Shown piece by piece: positions 1-13,200 of a stretch of DNA of 50,499 nucleotides; the first letter of the stretch is position 1, and every line of letters starts with the position of its first letter. Origin of the DNA: Lingula anatina (Eukaryota > Brachiopoda > Lingulata > Lingulida > Lingulidae); contig NW_019775479.1 of NCBI RefSeq assembly GCF_001039355.2, positions 1 to 50,499 on the forward strand, in the 5' to 3' direction. The notes beneath the pieces are model-generated. The model searched no databases. It was not told the DNA's origin and worked only from the letters and a program-made list of their open reading frames with translations. The position numbers were made by a program, and so were the translations under genes.

Positions 1-1061
1 TGTGTGTGTGTGTTTTTTTTTTTTTTTTTTTTTTCAATTTTCCTTGCAGTAATTGTGAGGTTTTTCTCTAAGTTTTAAAGCATTTATTACACATCTGTGG
101 AAAGGAAATATAAGGAAAGGAGTGGATCATTAACTAAAGACAAAAAAGCATACTGTATATGGATTATTGTTTCTAAGGTTTTATGCCTATCTTTTTCAAG
201 ATTTAGAGCATAGCTTAGCTGTTTGTTTTTGGATTAGATTTTTATTGCGGAAACAATTGGCACATTTGTTGAAGGTCAGTTAGGTAATTAATTGAGATAA
301 AAATACGCTTTCATCATTGAAGAATGCAGGCTGCAGGCAGTGAACTGTCAATCTGTCTCACCAAGGACAGGAACTCTTACTTCCTAGAGGGGCATGCTGT
401 CAAAGGTTAATTGTAAATGCAAGCATGTCTTCTGTCCTTGCAGCCAGTGTTTAGGGCCTACAAGGGGCCCACAGTATGGATATTTATGAGTTAAATGTGA
501 TGCTCTGGGTTTGTGTGATCCTCCAAGTGGAGCTGCTAATGGATTTGTAATGTGCTCAAGTCTTAGTACCTGCACAGATGTCTCACTTGTCATGTGAAAG
601 TGATTTTATTTTAACTGTGTGAGTTTAAAATTCAGTTGATAGAAAGGCTTGTATTGTGTGAATATATATGAGATAATTATGGAAAGGAAGGTAAGTTACC
701 TGGACTGACAAAGCTTTAGGGATGTCTGCTTTTGCATTATGTCAGATATATATATATATGTTTATGCTTCAGGCAAGTTGTTTCAAAGGCATAGGTCTGC
801 CATCGGGTCATGTTGTAATGTCTTGTCTGGTGGTTCTAAAATCTGTCTCATTATTTTGAACCAACGATGGTTTATAAATAGCTATATGTTATGCTTGATG
901 TCTCTTATTATTTTAGACACCTATACAAAACTATCAGATTCCTATTTATTCATTAAATTGTTTTTAAAAAAAACATCTGAAACAGAATTACCTCATTGAA
1001 AATAATTAAAAAGATCACCAATTTCATGGAGTGCTGCACAATATTTATATTTGTTCTCCAG
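1..1061. other. Upstream intron of MYO18, no exon seen
   Basis: Opens with a short TG run followed by a T run (about 1-34), then AT-rich DNA. No segment here resembles the PDZ or KE-rich parts of MYO18A and none is framed by good splice sites. The first recognisable exon is entered through the acceptor ending at 1061, so the preceding coding exon lies outside the window. Confidence 0.6.
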
Positions 1062-1265
1062 GCCAAGTCAGAAGACCAGATAGCCACAGAGAAGGCGTGG
1101 CTGGAGGCAGAGCAGGTATGGCTGGTTCACAGGGGAGGATTTGCTGCTGCCAAGCTTCTCAAGGAGGAAGGAAAGATAGAGGGCAGCACTGGAGAGGGCA
1201 AGTGTAAGGTGAAGCTGGAACATGGAGATCAGGTTCTGGAAGTGGATGAAGATGATGTAGAAAAG
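1062..1265 (+). CDS. MYO18A: MYO18 exon 1 in window: SH3-like start of motor domain
   Basis: 68 residues, phase 0 at both ends, between TTCTCCAG and GTATGG. Contains WLVHRGGF and the acidic end DEDDVEK, both class XVIII signatures just before the motor head. It begins AKSEDQIA, matching the segment that follows the PDZ region in vertebrate MYO18A. Confidence 0.93.
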
Positions 1266-4200
1266 GTATGGAGTTGTTTGAATAATTTATATTGATGAAA
1301 ATGAATGGAAATTAACCCCAATTCTTTACAAAAATCTAAAATTTATCTGGCTTAGAAACAATTATAAAAATAGTGATTTGTATTTTATTTAGTTTGAGAA
1401 TAAAATTCCAGTTGAAAGAACCTCACATTTGTGAGTGTGATATCGACATTTGTATTTCACAAAATAGCTTCAAGTTGTCGATTCAAAAAAGAAGATGTTT
1501 TGATGTTACTTTGATGACTGTATTCTTGGAAAATAAAAACCTGTCTGTAATGTAAATGATGGTGTACCACTTTTACACAATTTGATTTCAAAACCAAACC
1601 AGACAGGTAGCAATCGTGGTATATGTAGTGACTGTCAGCTCATTCTTATTCCAGTGCAATCCGCCAGTGTTTGACCGTGCTGAGGATCTTGCCACGCTGC
1701 GGTACCTGAATGAGTCGGGTGTCCTGCACACAATGAGGCAGAGATATGGCAGTAACCTGATCCACACATATGCTGGTCCCTCCCTCCTGGTGGTCAACCC
1801 CACACACCCACTCTCTATATACTCTGAAAAGGTGAACCATGGATTATGTAGTCATTTTAATTTATAATGAAATATGTTCACCTTTTATTTTTAAAATGTT
1901 GATTTTGCACTAATATAGAAGCTTTTTTCTGTAAAGATATTACAAAAATTAGTATTATTATGTGAACAACTTAAGATTTTTACAACATTAAACTTGAGAT
2001 GTTAACAATAGATAGATTTCACTTCAGTCTTTTTAATTTACTTCATGCTCTGTCATGGGATTCTGTCCAACTAAATAGTTCTCACACCTTATGACAAGTT
2101 TACTCTGTGTGTCTTCAGGTTATTCAGATGTTCCGAGGTTGTAAACAGGAAGACATGCCTCCACATGTGTATGCATCGGCTCAGATTGCGTATCGCAAGA
2201 TGCAGACGACGGGCATTGACCAGTCGATTGTATTTGTGGGGAGGAGTGGCAGTGGGAAGACCACCAATGCTAAGCATGTGCTACACTATCTAGTGACAGC
2301 CGCAGGCAGCATCAATAATGTAGTCACAGGTCAGCTGGACACAGAAACGAATCTTGAAATTGAAGTGTTTTTGTCAGTTTTGTAAACAAAGACTTGCCTT
2401 TATTGCAGTCATTTTTGAGGATCTGAAGGTAAACTTAATACTGGCAATTAAAACTTTTAGTGAACAGGCTCCTCTTCTGTCTGGTGCAAAACGGCAATTT
2501 TGATACATTGTATACGTGAATGTTAGTAGGAGGTCAAATGCAGCTTTCTTGAATATAAAATTTTTAATCACAGTCAGAATTATATCATTTCAGTGGACAA
2601 AATCAATGCGGCCTCCATCCTGCTAGAGGGATTTGGTAACAGTAAAACCATCATGAACACAAATGCCACACGCTACTCACAGATGACCTCTCTGGACTTT
2701 GATGTGTCTGGCCAGGTAGCAGCAGCCTCTATACAGGCGAGTAGACACACAGATGACATAACAAATAAAGAAAATACTATTACCATTATTCTTTGTTGGT
2801 GTGTATTTTTCTGAGTAGGCAAGCAAGATCAGGCAGTACAAATTAAAAAGGTTTTGCAAAGTGTTGTTGAGGTTATATGCAGTTTTTCAATTTCCAGGTA
2901 TTGCTGCCAGAACGCTCTCGTGTTGTGAGAAGACCAGAAGGAGAGCCAACCTTCCACATCTTCTACCAGATGATTGCTGGGGTGGATGGGATGTTAAGGT
3001 GGGTCAACATGACAATACGGGATAAATCATACAGCTCATTCTCTCCCCTCCCGCCCTCCCTAACTCTACTCCCCCTTCTATCAGATGATAGCTGGGGTGG
3101 ATGGGGTGTTAAGGTTGGTCAACAAGAAAATAGAAGATAATTTATACCATTCATTCTCTAGATCTTCACTCCTTCCCTCCCTCCCTCCCCCATACCCACT
3201 TTTTGAAAATGGATCTGTACAGACTCAGTATAAAATGTTTATGTCAGACTGATGTTGTTTTAGGCATGACAATGTGTTTTATATTTTATGGTTTGTTTTG
3301 TATTGTGTTTTAGGAGTGAACTTCATCTCCAGAACCTGGAGGAATACAACATTTTCATGACTCCACTGCAGAGGGTAGGTAACAAAATTGCATTCCAGCA
3401 CAAAAATAACTTTTTAGTTTTGCCTTATTAGAGATTGGTTTTAGTACTTTTACATTAAACTTCTAATGTGCATTTTATCAAGTTTTGTTTACAAGAAAAG
3501 ACTGATTTGTTTAGATTCCAACCTTTCTTTTGTGTGTGTGACTAATCACTTAATGTTAGAAGTTGCTATCTTGGTTACATAAGACTTCTTTTGAGTCTAA
3601 ATATTATCCCAATTTTACCTACCCTGCAGACTGAAGACCAGCAGAAAGCCACGCAGCACTGGGCAAAGATTCTCCAGGCCATGCACATTCTGGCATTTAG
3701 TGAGGCTGAGTCCAAAGCCATCTTCAGTGTGCTGGCTGCCATATACCACCTGGGAGTGGCTGGGGCTATGAAAGGTAAACTATACATACTGAGGATTACA
3801 ACAAAGATAGAAGACATTAGTTAAACTTTTTTTATGCACAAATGATTCATGGCAAAGGAGTAATTTGATAACTCAACAGTCATCCATGGTAGCTTAACTT
3901 CATGCTACTAACACATCTTTATAGTATTGCCTGTTGTACATAAATGTTTAGACACGGTGGTTTATTGAATACTATATCTCTGTGTTATAGGTGTAAACAA
4001 CCGGCACCACTTTGCCAAGCCAGCCTCAGCCCAGAAGGCTGCCAGTTTACTGGGGACCACAGTGGAGGAGCTGTCCAGGAATATCTTCAGTCCTTCCACT
4101 GGTTCTCTCCCTAGGGCATCCTTCAGGTGAGGAACACCACAGTATGGCCTGGACACAATCTGGCTATAGGCCTGCTTTAATAGTTCAGTTGAAATGCTTC

Positions 4201-7200
4201 CATTCTATACAGGTAATCATCAGGTAATGATTTTAAAATATATTATTTAAAAGGAAAATACTTGATATAGGCTAAACTTGAATGAAAGGCTTGTCAACAT
4301 ATCAACTATATTATAGTTGTCAAGTTCAACTTCACATACCTATACCTATATTGTTATATTTCAGAGCGTCCCCAGTTGGAGAGAGAAGTGGAGACATCAC
4401 AGTGTCAGCCCTGGAGGCCTTGGAGGGTTTTGTTATAGGACTGTATGCTGAGGCCTTAAATGCTGTGGTCTCTCTAATCAACAGGTATATTATATCATAC
4501 AGGTATACATATGCATACATATAATATCATACATGTCAGCACAGAAGCCTTGGAGGGGTTTGTTATAGAACTATGCTGAGGCATTTAATGCTGTGGTCTC
4601 TCTAAATAACAGGCATGTTGTATTAGACAGTTGTAATATACTGGTGACTTTAACCATAACAGTTTTGTTTTAATATGGTTATTAATCAGTAAATTAAACA
4701 GCATGAAGAAATAATTTTCCTCAAAGATATTATTAGTATTCTTTCAAAAGTTGTGCTGAAAAGTTTTGAAAAGTTAGTTGGCTTTGTGTTAGAAACAACA
4801 CTGCTATGAGTGTCTGAGAATTATAAATCTTTAAAAAAAAATACTATATAAGAAAAAAGTTCAATGTCTAACAATTATAAGTAAATACCATAAATATGCT
4901 GAAGAAAATGGTGGATGAAGGTGGTACACGACCATGAATACAGTTTCTAGTATTTGTAACCCACAAGCTGATTCAGTGATTTGTTTGCACTAGAAGGCTG
5001 TTGGTATTTGTTCCAGGTCCCTGTCCTCCAATTACCGTACCCGTACCTCCATCACCATCCTGGACACCCCGGGGTTCCAGGTGCCTGCCAGCTGTGGGAG
5101 GCAGACAGGTGCTACATTTGAAGAACTGTGCCATAACTACATACAAGAGAGGCTCCAACTGCTGTTCCATGACAACACCTTCACCTCCCAGCAGGACAGG
5201 TTTGCTCAAGTAAGTGTCATGGGTTACGCAGAGTGCTCTGGATGACATTGTTACCCTGTGTTGGTCAAAATTTATCTGGCCTATTGTCATTTCGTTGTAC
5301 TTAGTATCATTGTGTTATTATGCATGGTTTTAATATGCCAATTATGTCTAACCTTCATTTTACTGAATGGAGTTATGCCTTATGTTTTACAGAAACACGT
5401 AGACTTAATATCTTATATAGTGTGTTCATGTAAAAATTGAGTATCGTCCCACTGTCATTTCATTGTACTTATCATCATTGTGTTATACATAAGTGAGCAT
5501 GGCTTTTTAAAGCAAAATTAAAATATGCCAGTTATTTGTAACCTGTGTTTTACTGAATCAGTGAAATTATTCCTTATGCTTTTCAGGAAAACATAGACTG
5601 TGACTTTGATGCCATGTCCTCAGCCAATCCTGCAGCTCTGGTGGAAGCAATAGACAGGCAGTCCACCCAGAGTATGGTAAGTACACACAGGAAGTAAGTA
5701 CTCATAGTGGAGTTTGCTATTGCAGGAAATGGACCTGAAATGGATATGAAAGATGTGTTTTTCTTTTAAAAAATGTTTTAATGAATGGTTCACCAATGGT
5801 TAACTTACCGCAAATGTAAAAATGTAGAAAGAAAAAAATTATGGAAACTTTTTCCTTTAGTTTTAGAGAAACATCGTTTTTTTCTATTTAAGTGAAGGTT
5901 CAGCATTTTGCCATTTTTTGTCTTGAAAACATGAGGCTACTTTTAATCATAGTATGTAATACTACATGAAAAAAGTTGAATGTTTTGCCTAAAATGCTTT
6001 ATTGCTATTGATTTTTGTTCTCCTCCAGGTGCGAGCCTCTAATAATGATCTACGTGACTATGAGCAGCGCGGACTGCTGTGGCTGCTGGATGAAGAAGCC
6101 ATCTTTCCCGGCGCCACAGACGACTCCTTCATGGAGAGGCTTCTCATGCATCACGGAGAAGGACAAGAGAAACGTAAGGAAAATGTTACAGCTGTTTCCT
6201 CTTACAGTCCTCGCCTAGTTCATGATAAAACGTCTTCACAGCTGTCACAAATTGAGGACATTCAGTTAGTTATAGCTATAGATTAGGACATTTTTATTTG
6301 TTATTATTTGTTACTTACATCATACATCTGTCTAGAGAAGCACTTAGTTATGATGTAGTAGTTTTTGGATAGACTACAAATCAAATGATGAAAATAACTA
6401 GGTAGTCTGTAGAAATGATTTAATTTAAGTACTCTCCCACTTTGTGGCTATGGGTGTCCTATGATAGAACTGTATGTTGTGTTTACACAGGGAAAAAGAG
6501 ACGAACATCTGGTAAGTTTGAAGACTGATCATGATTTGCATCATTGCATGGATTGCTTTACTAACTCACACACACTTACTGCATGTAATGATGTCACAGT
6601 ATGGCATAACTATAAACACTGTCAATCTTGGAATCTAGCTATTTGATATGACTGTAGAACTAACTTATAGCATTGTAGTCATTCCCATCCTGACATTTTG
6701 TTTGGTGATTGTGATTTGTGATGCAGTTTGATAGGCACCTATATATTAACTGCTAACTCTATGCTCTGCTTATGTTGTATTTGATATAAACAGTTGGCTA
6801 TTTCACATGGGAAGATTACACCAAAGGCATGTTACTGTTGTGACAGCAGCAGTTGTGTGACTGACTGCTGTGATACTACTGCGCTAATAATGACTATGGA
6901 GTGTTGTGATGTTGCTGTCACTATTGATAGAGTGTTGTACAATGATCCAGTGGAAGTTGCCTGATGAAGTGCCTTCTTCTTTCAGTTCTTTATCATTTTC
7001 CAGCTTTTTGTGCCATTTAAAACATGATATGCTTTTCTAGATTGCAGTGCATATATAGTGTACATATATACATACCAAGTTATTTCTTATACAAAGGCAT
7101 GTTATGTTGTTTGTGGTCGGAGTGCATTATTTACCCTTGTGTGTATTATGCTTTGATCTTTATTTAGATATTGAAAAATCGAGTTTGTTCTTTGATACAA

Positions 7201-10200
7201 TATAGCTTAGTATTACAAGTAAGACATATTGAGCCTCGGGATACTGAGGAAGAAAAGCTGATGCTGATATCTTTTTATATATTGTTTGTTTTCAGTATGG
7301 TAGCAATTATATTTCATGTTATTTAATTCGAGACTTGCTTCGGAAAATCAGTGTCCTCAACTTTTAACCATAAATGATAAAATTATTCTCACATAAGTTC
7401 AAAAATGCATAGCACTATGTTGCTGTCGTAAGAAGTCAGTTTCAACAAAGTTTCGAATTACATTATCTTCATATGTCATTATTTAAACCATATCACACTC
7501 AAGTGCCTGAAGTCACTATCCCAACAAACACATCCAGAACACAGCCATGTTGTATGCTACAGGTTTATTGCCACAGGCTTATCTCTGGCACATTTGTCAC
7601 CAGCACTGTTACACCCATATCCATTCTCTAATCTTCTTTACTGACCCTGACATCTCCTCTGTCTGTGTTATTTCAGCCATGACTGACCACCTGCTGACCA
7701 AGGGTTCAGCTAACAACAGTTTTGTCCTGCAGCACATGAGGGGCACCACTCCAGTCCAGTATAACACCACAGGCTGGCTCAGGGTGTGCAGGGAGAACCC
7801 CGTCACCAAGATGGCCAGCCAGGTGCTTCTGGACTCACAACAGTATGTATCACACCAGGGACTGGGAATGTTGGTTTTGTATTCACCAGAAATAAAGTGA
7901 ATTGTGTGTGTATTATACCCATAATGGGGATGGTGAAAAGGGTATGAAGTTTGAAGAAGATATGATATAAGAATGAAAGTTTTACAGATTTTTGTTTTCT
8001 TGTGTGTGTATGTTGGGGATGTCAGAATGAGTAGAGGGGTTGAATGAGTTGAAAGAGTTAAGAGTGAAAGACTTGGCAGGGTTTTTGATTTTGTAGGTTT
8101 TGGGAAAAAAATTCTGTACATAACTTGAATTTTCTTTGAAATAATTGTAAAATTGATGATTTATGAGATTGTTGCCCCAGTAATTTTTTTCTTATTTTTG
8201 CTAAACTGAGAAGTTAATATATATTGTGAGCTGGTCTAGCTGATAAGCTATTTCAGGTAGCATACATGGATTGTTAACCCAATATATTTCTTTCTCCTTT
8301 CAGACCTAATATCACCCAGCTATTCTCCACCATTCGTGGCCCCATCTCCACGGTGATCACAGGCTCTGTGGCTGGGATAGAGGGCAGCACTGCACTGCGT
8401 AGAGTATCCAGCATCAGGCGTGGCTATGTCAGTGGAACAGCAGGACTCAAAAGAAAATCCGTCTGCTTGCAAGTTAAATTTCAAGCGGTAAGGCAAAATG
8501 CAGGCATTGGTTATCATGTCCTACAAATAGTATTTTTGACTGTATATTGAAAGATTTCTGAATAATAGCTGTTTTTTTATGTAAAAGTTCATGTGATTTG
8601 TTATTTAACTTCTGACTAGATTTTCAGCAGCAGATACTTTAATTTGTCATATAGTATAATAAAATGTGTTTTGTTATTGAAATCACCCTTAAAACACGTC
8701 AGGATATAGAGTGCTCTTCATATTATATCATGTCTCCTCCAGGACTCTGTGATTGAAACCATACGCCGCAGCCAGCTCCATTTTATCCATTGTATCTTGC
8801 CCCACGCCCAGGCTGGCCTGTGTGAGCAGAAATCCTCCCTTCTATTGCCAAATAAAAACTCCACTGCTGAGGACTCCATGTTAGATGTGCCATTAGTGAG
8901 AGCTCAGATCAGAGGCTCGGAGATATTAGAAGCTGTCAGGATACACAGACAAGGTAGAGATATGGATGAAATGAAATAAAAATTTTGATTGAGAATACTG
9001 ATGGTGAAAAAAAGGACCTGTTAAGGATTTTTGACAATACCAAAGTTAAACTGCCTCAAAATATTATTGGTTAGTGTTGTATGGAGTTGTTAAACCTGGG
9101 TTCATTGTTTGGGTGTTGTGAAAATTTTCGAATGTATAAAATAGACAATTTTTCCAAAAAATAAAAAGCATATACATAAAGTTGTGCTGTCATAGAGTAC
9201 ACAGGCAGAATAATAATGTTTACATATTGGTCTTTTTAACAGGTTTCCCTGACCATATGCTGTTTGCTGAGTTCCACAAGAGATTTGAGGTGTTACTGCC
9301 CCCTGAAATGAGACCCAGTGGACCCACAGTAGACGAGAAACAGGTAGGCGGGCTTTCTACCATTAAATTTTTCTTTTTTCTATGTTCTTGTATTTATTTT
9401 AATATTTTGACTTCAAGTGTGCAGTACAAAATCCATGATATTAGATTTTGGTGTATTAGTTTGAAGTATTTCATAATTCCTGTTATCCTTAAAAGTAGTG
9501 GATGATGTCAATAAATTTTAAAATTTTTAAGTTTCCATAATATTAAAACATTAAGTCCTTTGTCATTATCACGCTGTCATTTACTACCGTGTACAAGCCA
9601 CTGTATATCATGTTAGTAGAATATGTTGTCCTCAGTGTGTTGATGTGATTGAGGTGTAACCACAAACCATATGCCCTCACACCAGCTGGAATCATCAATG
9701 TTGCCATTCACAGATGTTCACAAGCTTGTTTTTATGTCAGAAACCACTGTGTGTTCTGGTCATTTCACACTTACAACACTGTCAACATGTTTGGTGTCAT
9801 GGAGTTGTATGAAGTGGTGTTATTGGAGACAATGGTCTCGTACCTGGTTGTACTCACCTGGTTGCATGTTTTTCTCTTAAAAAAGGTCTCGGAGCAGATC
9901 CTGCAGTTCTGTGAGGTGGAGAAGAATAACTTCAAGCTAGGTCTCAGTCAGGTAAGTTAAAGAACAGTTGAAGGGATAACAACTGTTCCTTTTGGTCAAA
10001 AATAGTTTTTCCTGGGGTAAAGAACAATTTTCCCATACTTACCAATGGTTAATGAATCCATTCCCACAGTCAAACTTAAATTGCATTCCCACAGATTTTT
10101 AGATCGATCTATCGCCTTGGGGAGTCTCACCAGACTGCTGTCAACTTAGCTGGCTTAAATGTCTGTCCCGTCAACTAAAAGCTGAAAGGGGGTAATTAAC

Positions 10201-13200
10201 TTTCATGGGAGCTTGGCTGACAGCAATTTAGCATGAACCCCCAGGGAGTTAGGTCGATCCTGATGGATCGATCTAAATCTGTGGGAACCCATTCTTAGTC
10301 CCTGTTTTTTTCTAAAAAGTTTGATTTTTTGTAATTATCTGTTAAGAGGTTATTACAGAGTGTAGCCATCTATGGAGGTCACGTGATGTGTTGGCAAGCA
10401 CAAATTCCAGAATAATTGCGTTAACTGCCATTTTGGTGATAAAATGGAATTTATTATATTTCTATGAGTTGTTTACAATGTATTTATTGTGAAATATGGA
10501 TATCTTACAAACAGTTGTTATCCCTTTAAAGAACAGTGTCATTGACAGGTGATTGACAGGTCTCCACCAGTATGCTTACTGCTGTGTAGTCAGCTATTTG
10601 GCTGTTTTGTTGAGCACAGAGGCACAATTTCGATACATAATCAGTAGACATTAAGCTAAAAGAGTTATCTTTTACTTATCTTGTATAAGATATAATAAGG
10701 TAAGGTAGGCAATTATTCAAAAGATTATGAATGATTTTAGAGATCACCTTGTGTGTATGTGATGTGGTGTGTGTATGGGTCATTTTCATGATCTTGAGTT
10801 AGTAAATATAAGTACATTAATGGGTTAATGTAAATAATTGTAGTAGTGGTGAGCTGTGTTGATTTATTTGACAAGTGAACTTAAGTTTATGGCTGACAGT
10901 ACTTCAGCTTTAAACAAAATTTTCTGTTTTAGAATAATGTAGTTGATAAAGTGAAGATATTGATAGATAAGTGAGAAATGTTTTAGTTGAATTCGGTTAA
11001 ACTGGTACTGTAATGACCTAAACAAATTACCAATACTTATTTCTAACTAAGCTTATGGAGGTAGAATTAAGTCTTAACTCGGCATGGCAGGATATACATG
11101 ACAGAAAGCATCTCCAGACTGTAGTGATATGTAGTAATGTGCAGAATATGTATGTCCTCCACATCTATTACCTCCTGACTGTGTGTTGTTATGTGTGGTT
11201 CTGCATGACAGCTGGTGCCATGGCACTTAATGATGCAACTGATTTGGCAATATTATCACAGTAGTAAATAATACTACATGGGCTTGCCTTTTGGGCCACA
11301 GTTATTTTAAGAAGGGATGATTTACACACATGAGCATGCATGCATGCACACCCACAGGGAAAAATCAACAGTAGTAACTGAGTGTTTGCTTTTACACATA
11401 CAAGAGGTTCATGTTGAAAAATGAGATTCGGCAAAACATATCCAACAAAAAGCACTGGATGAAATTATACCAAGCAGTTGTGGCAGGAAATATAGCATAT
11501 GTCATATTAAAAAATACATTTCATCACTGCATGAAAAATAAACTTAATTACCCAGTGATAATGGTAGAAAATGATCTGGGTTCTGGTATATAAGGATGTT
11601 AATAATGTCTTTCCATCATCAGTGTTCCTTAAATAGACCTGAAAGAATCAATAGTTCACTTCCAAACACACATGCAATCTCTTCATCTGGTCCAATCATT
11701 GCTGGACTGGGCAGAATACACTGTCTTGAATCATGTTCACATTACAGGAAGAAAGAATAAATGCCTGCCCACTGCTTGAAAACTCATGTCTACATGGTAT
11801 CAGACATGGATTGGGTAATGGATCCTTCTGTCAAAGAAAACCAAAGATATTAGTGTTATAATAGAGGGGTAGTAAATGGGGGGAGGGTCACAGCAGAGTC
11901 CCCTTAATGTCAAGTGGTATAACCACTAAATGACTGGTGTGAGGTACATAAGGAGTCAAAATGACAATTTGGAAGCTTTTCATAAAGGTGATAATAGATT
12001 CAGATAGTGGATTGTAGTGGACACAGTGCCCAGTCTGTTGGGTGGACCTGTATTGATATAGCATGATAAAACCTCATTGGGAGTGAGTTGTAACAGAAAA
12101 CCTGTGGCCCGTAGTCACGCAACAACTCTTACGCTTGGACCTTTCTTCCCAGAGGTGGGGAGATGAAAAGCAGAGGGGGGCTTTTAGAACTGGATACTCA
12201 TCCTTGAACATGAATATCTTTTCTCCCAGTTTGTGTCCAGGTTTAAGTTCACTTATGCAATTTGTTACCCTGATATCTTTCATTGCTGAAATAAAATATG
12301 AGTTAATACCCGCCACAAAGCTATTGTTGTGGAGAGATTAATACACAACTGTTGATGTTTAGATATAATCAAACTTTATTTGTAGGCACCACAAGCCAAG
12401 CATAATGTCTCAGCAAGGTTTTTATGTGGTATATATATGAACAGCACTTGACCAGGTATTAGGCAAACATGTAATGCAATTGTGTGTAAATCAAATTCTA
12501 AGGGCAACATTGTTAAAGTCAGTCCTACCTGCCATCCCTTGGCTGTGTCAGTGGACTGGCCCAGGCCGTGGCAGCAGACCAGTACTGGAGTTGGCAAAAC
12601 TTGAAGCCTCAGTTCATAGATATGGACTGACATATAACTTGAGATGTGATTCAGTAGAAATAATCTTTGAGAAAGAGGGTGAAAAAAAAGAGGATGAGCC
12701 AAGGAGCAGCAAGGAGTAGGATATCAGTATTGCAGTTTTGAGCAAGCATGATTGAACCATGGGTTCTCTTTTTCATGACTCTATCACAGTGGACGGGAAG
12801 CCGTGTGGTGGGGAGGGCAGGGGTGGGGGTGGGAGTGAGGTCCAGACCGTGTACATCATACCACCTGTGACCAGGTTCAGATGTGAATATCACCTGTCTC
12901 GAGGCACCAGGGGGAGCTACAGGAGTGAGGTATGCAAAAATTTCTGGAGAGTTTTTCGGTTTGATTATCATCCTGTTTCAATTGATTTTCTGAGGTCCCC
13001 CGTTTGGTATTCTAAACAGATAGGAGATGCATATGAGTTTTAAGAGAAAGTTATAACAGGAAATGTTATCAGCTTTTTCATGTTGTTCAATGATGAATTT
13101 TTGTGTGTGGAAAACAAAGAGTTATTTTGATTGGTCATTATATAGAGGAAGATGTACTAAGCAGTATTTTTTCCACTAGGAAATGCTGATAAATCTAACC

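Noticed and set aside
739-999. Possible upstream MYO18 exon
   Set aside because: No resemblance to the PDZ or KE-rich parts of MYO18A and no acceptor/donor pair in a compatible phase.
2737-2741. Ordinary GT donor at 2741 for exon 4
   Set aside because: It would add four bases and shift the frame relative to exon 5, whose reading is fixed by the [10 protein letters not shown] match.
7609-8121. Longest uninterrupted reading frame in the window, 170 codons on the minus strand
   Set aside because: It lies antisense to MYO18 exon 14 and its intron, is Ser/Thr/Pro/Leu low-complexity, has no family resemblance and no splice or promoter context. It is a shadow of plus-strand composition.
9649-9885. 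5' extension of exon 18 as one long open frame
   Set aside because: The intron simply lacks stops in this frame. Protein identity starts exactly at the acceptor ending at 9885.
12376-13043. Overlapping open frames on both strands as a nested protein gene
   Set aside because: No recognisable domain, compositionally biased (Gly-rich from G runs), no start context or exon chain. Reported only as a weak island.
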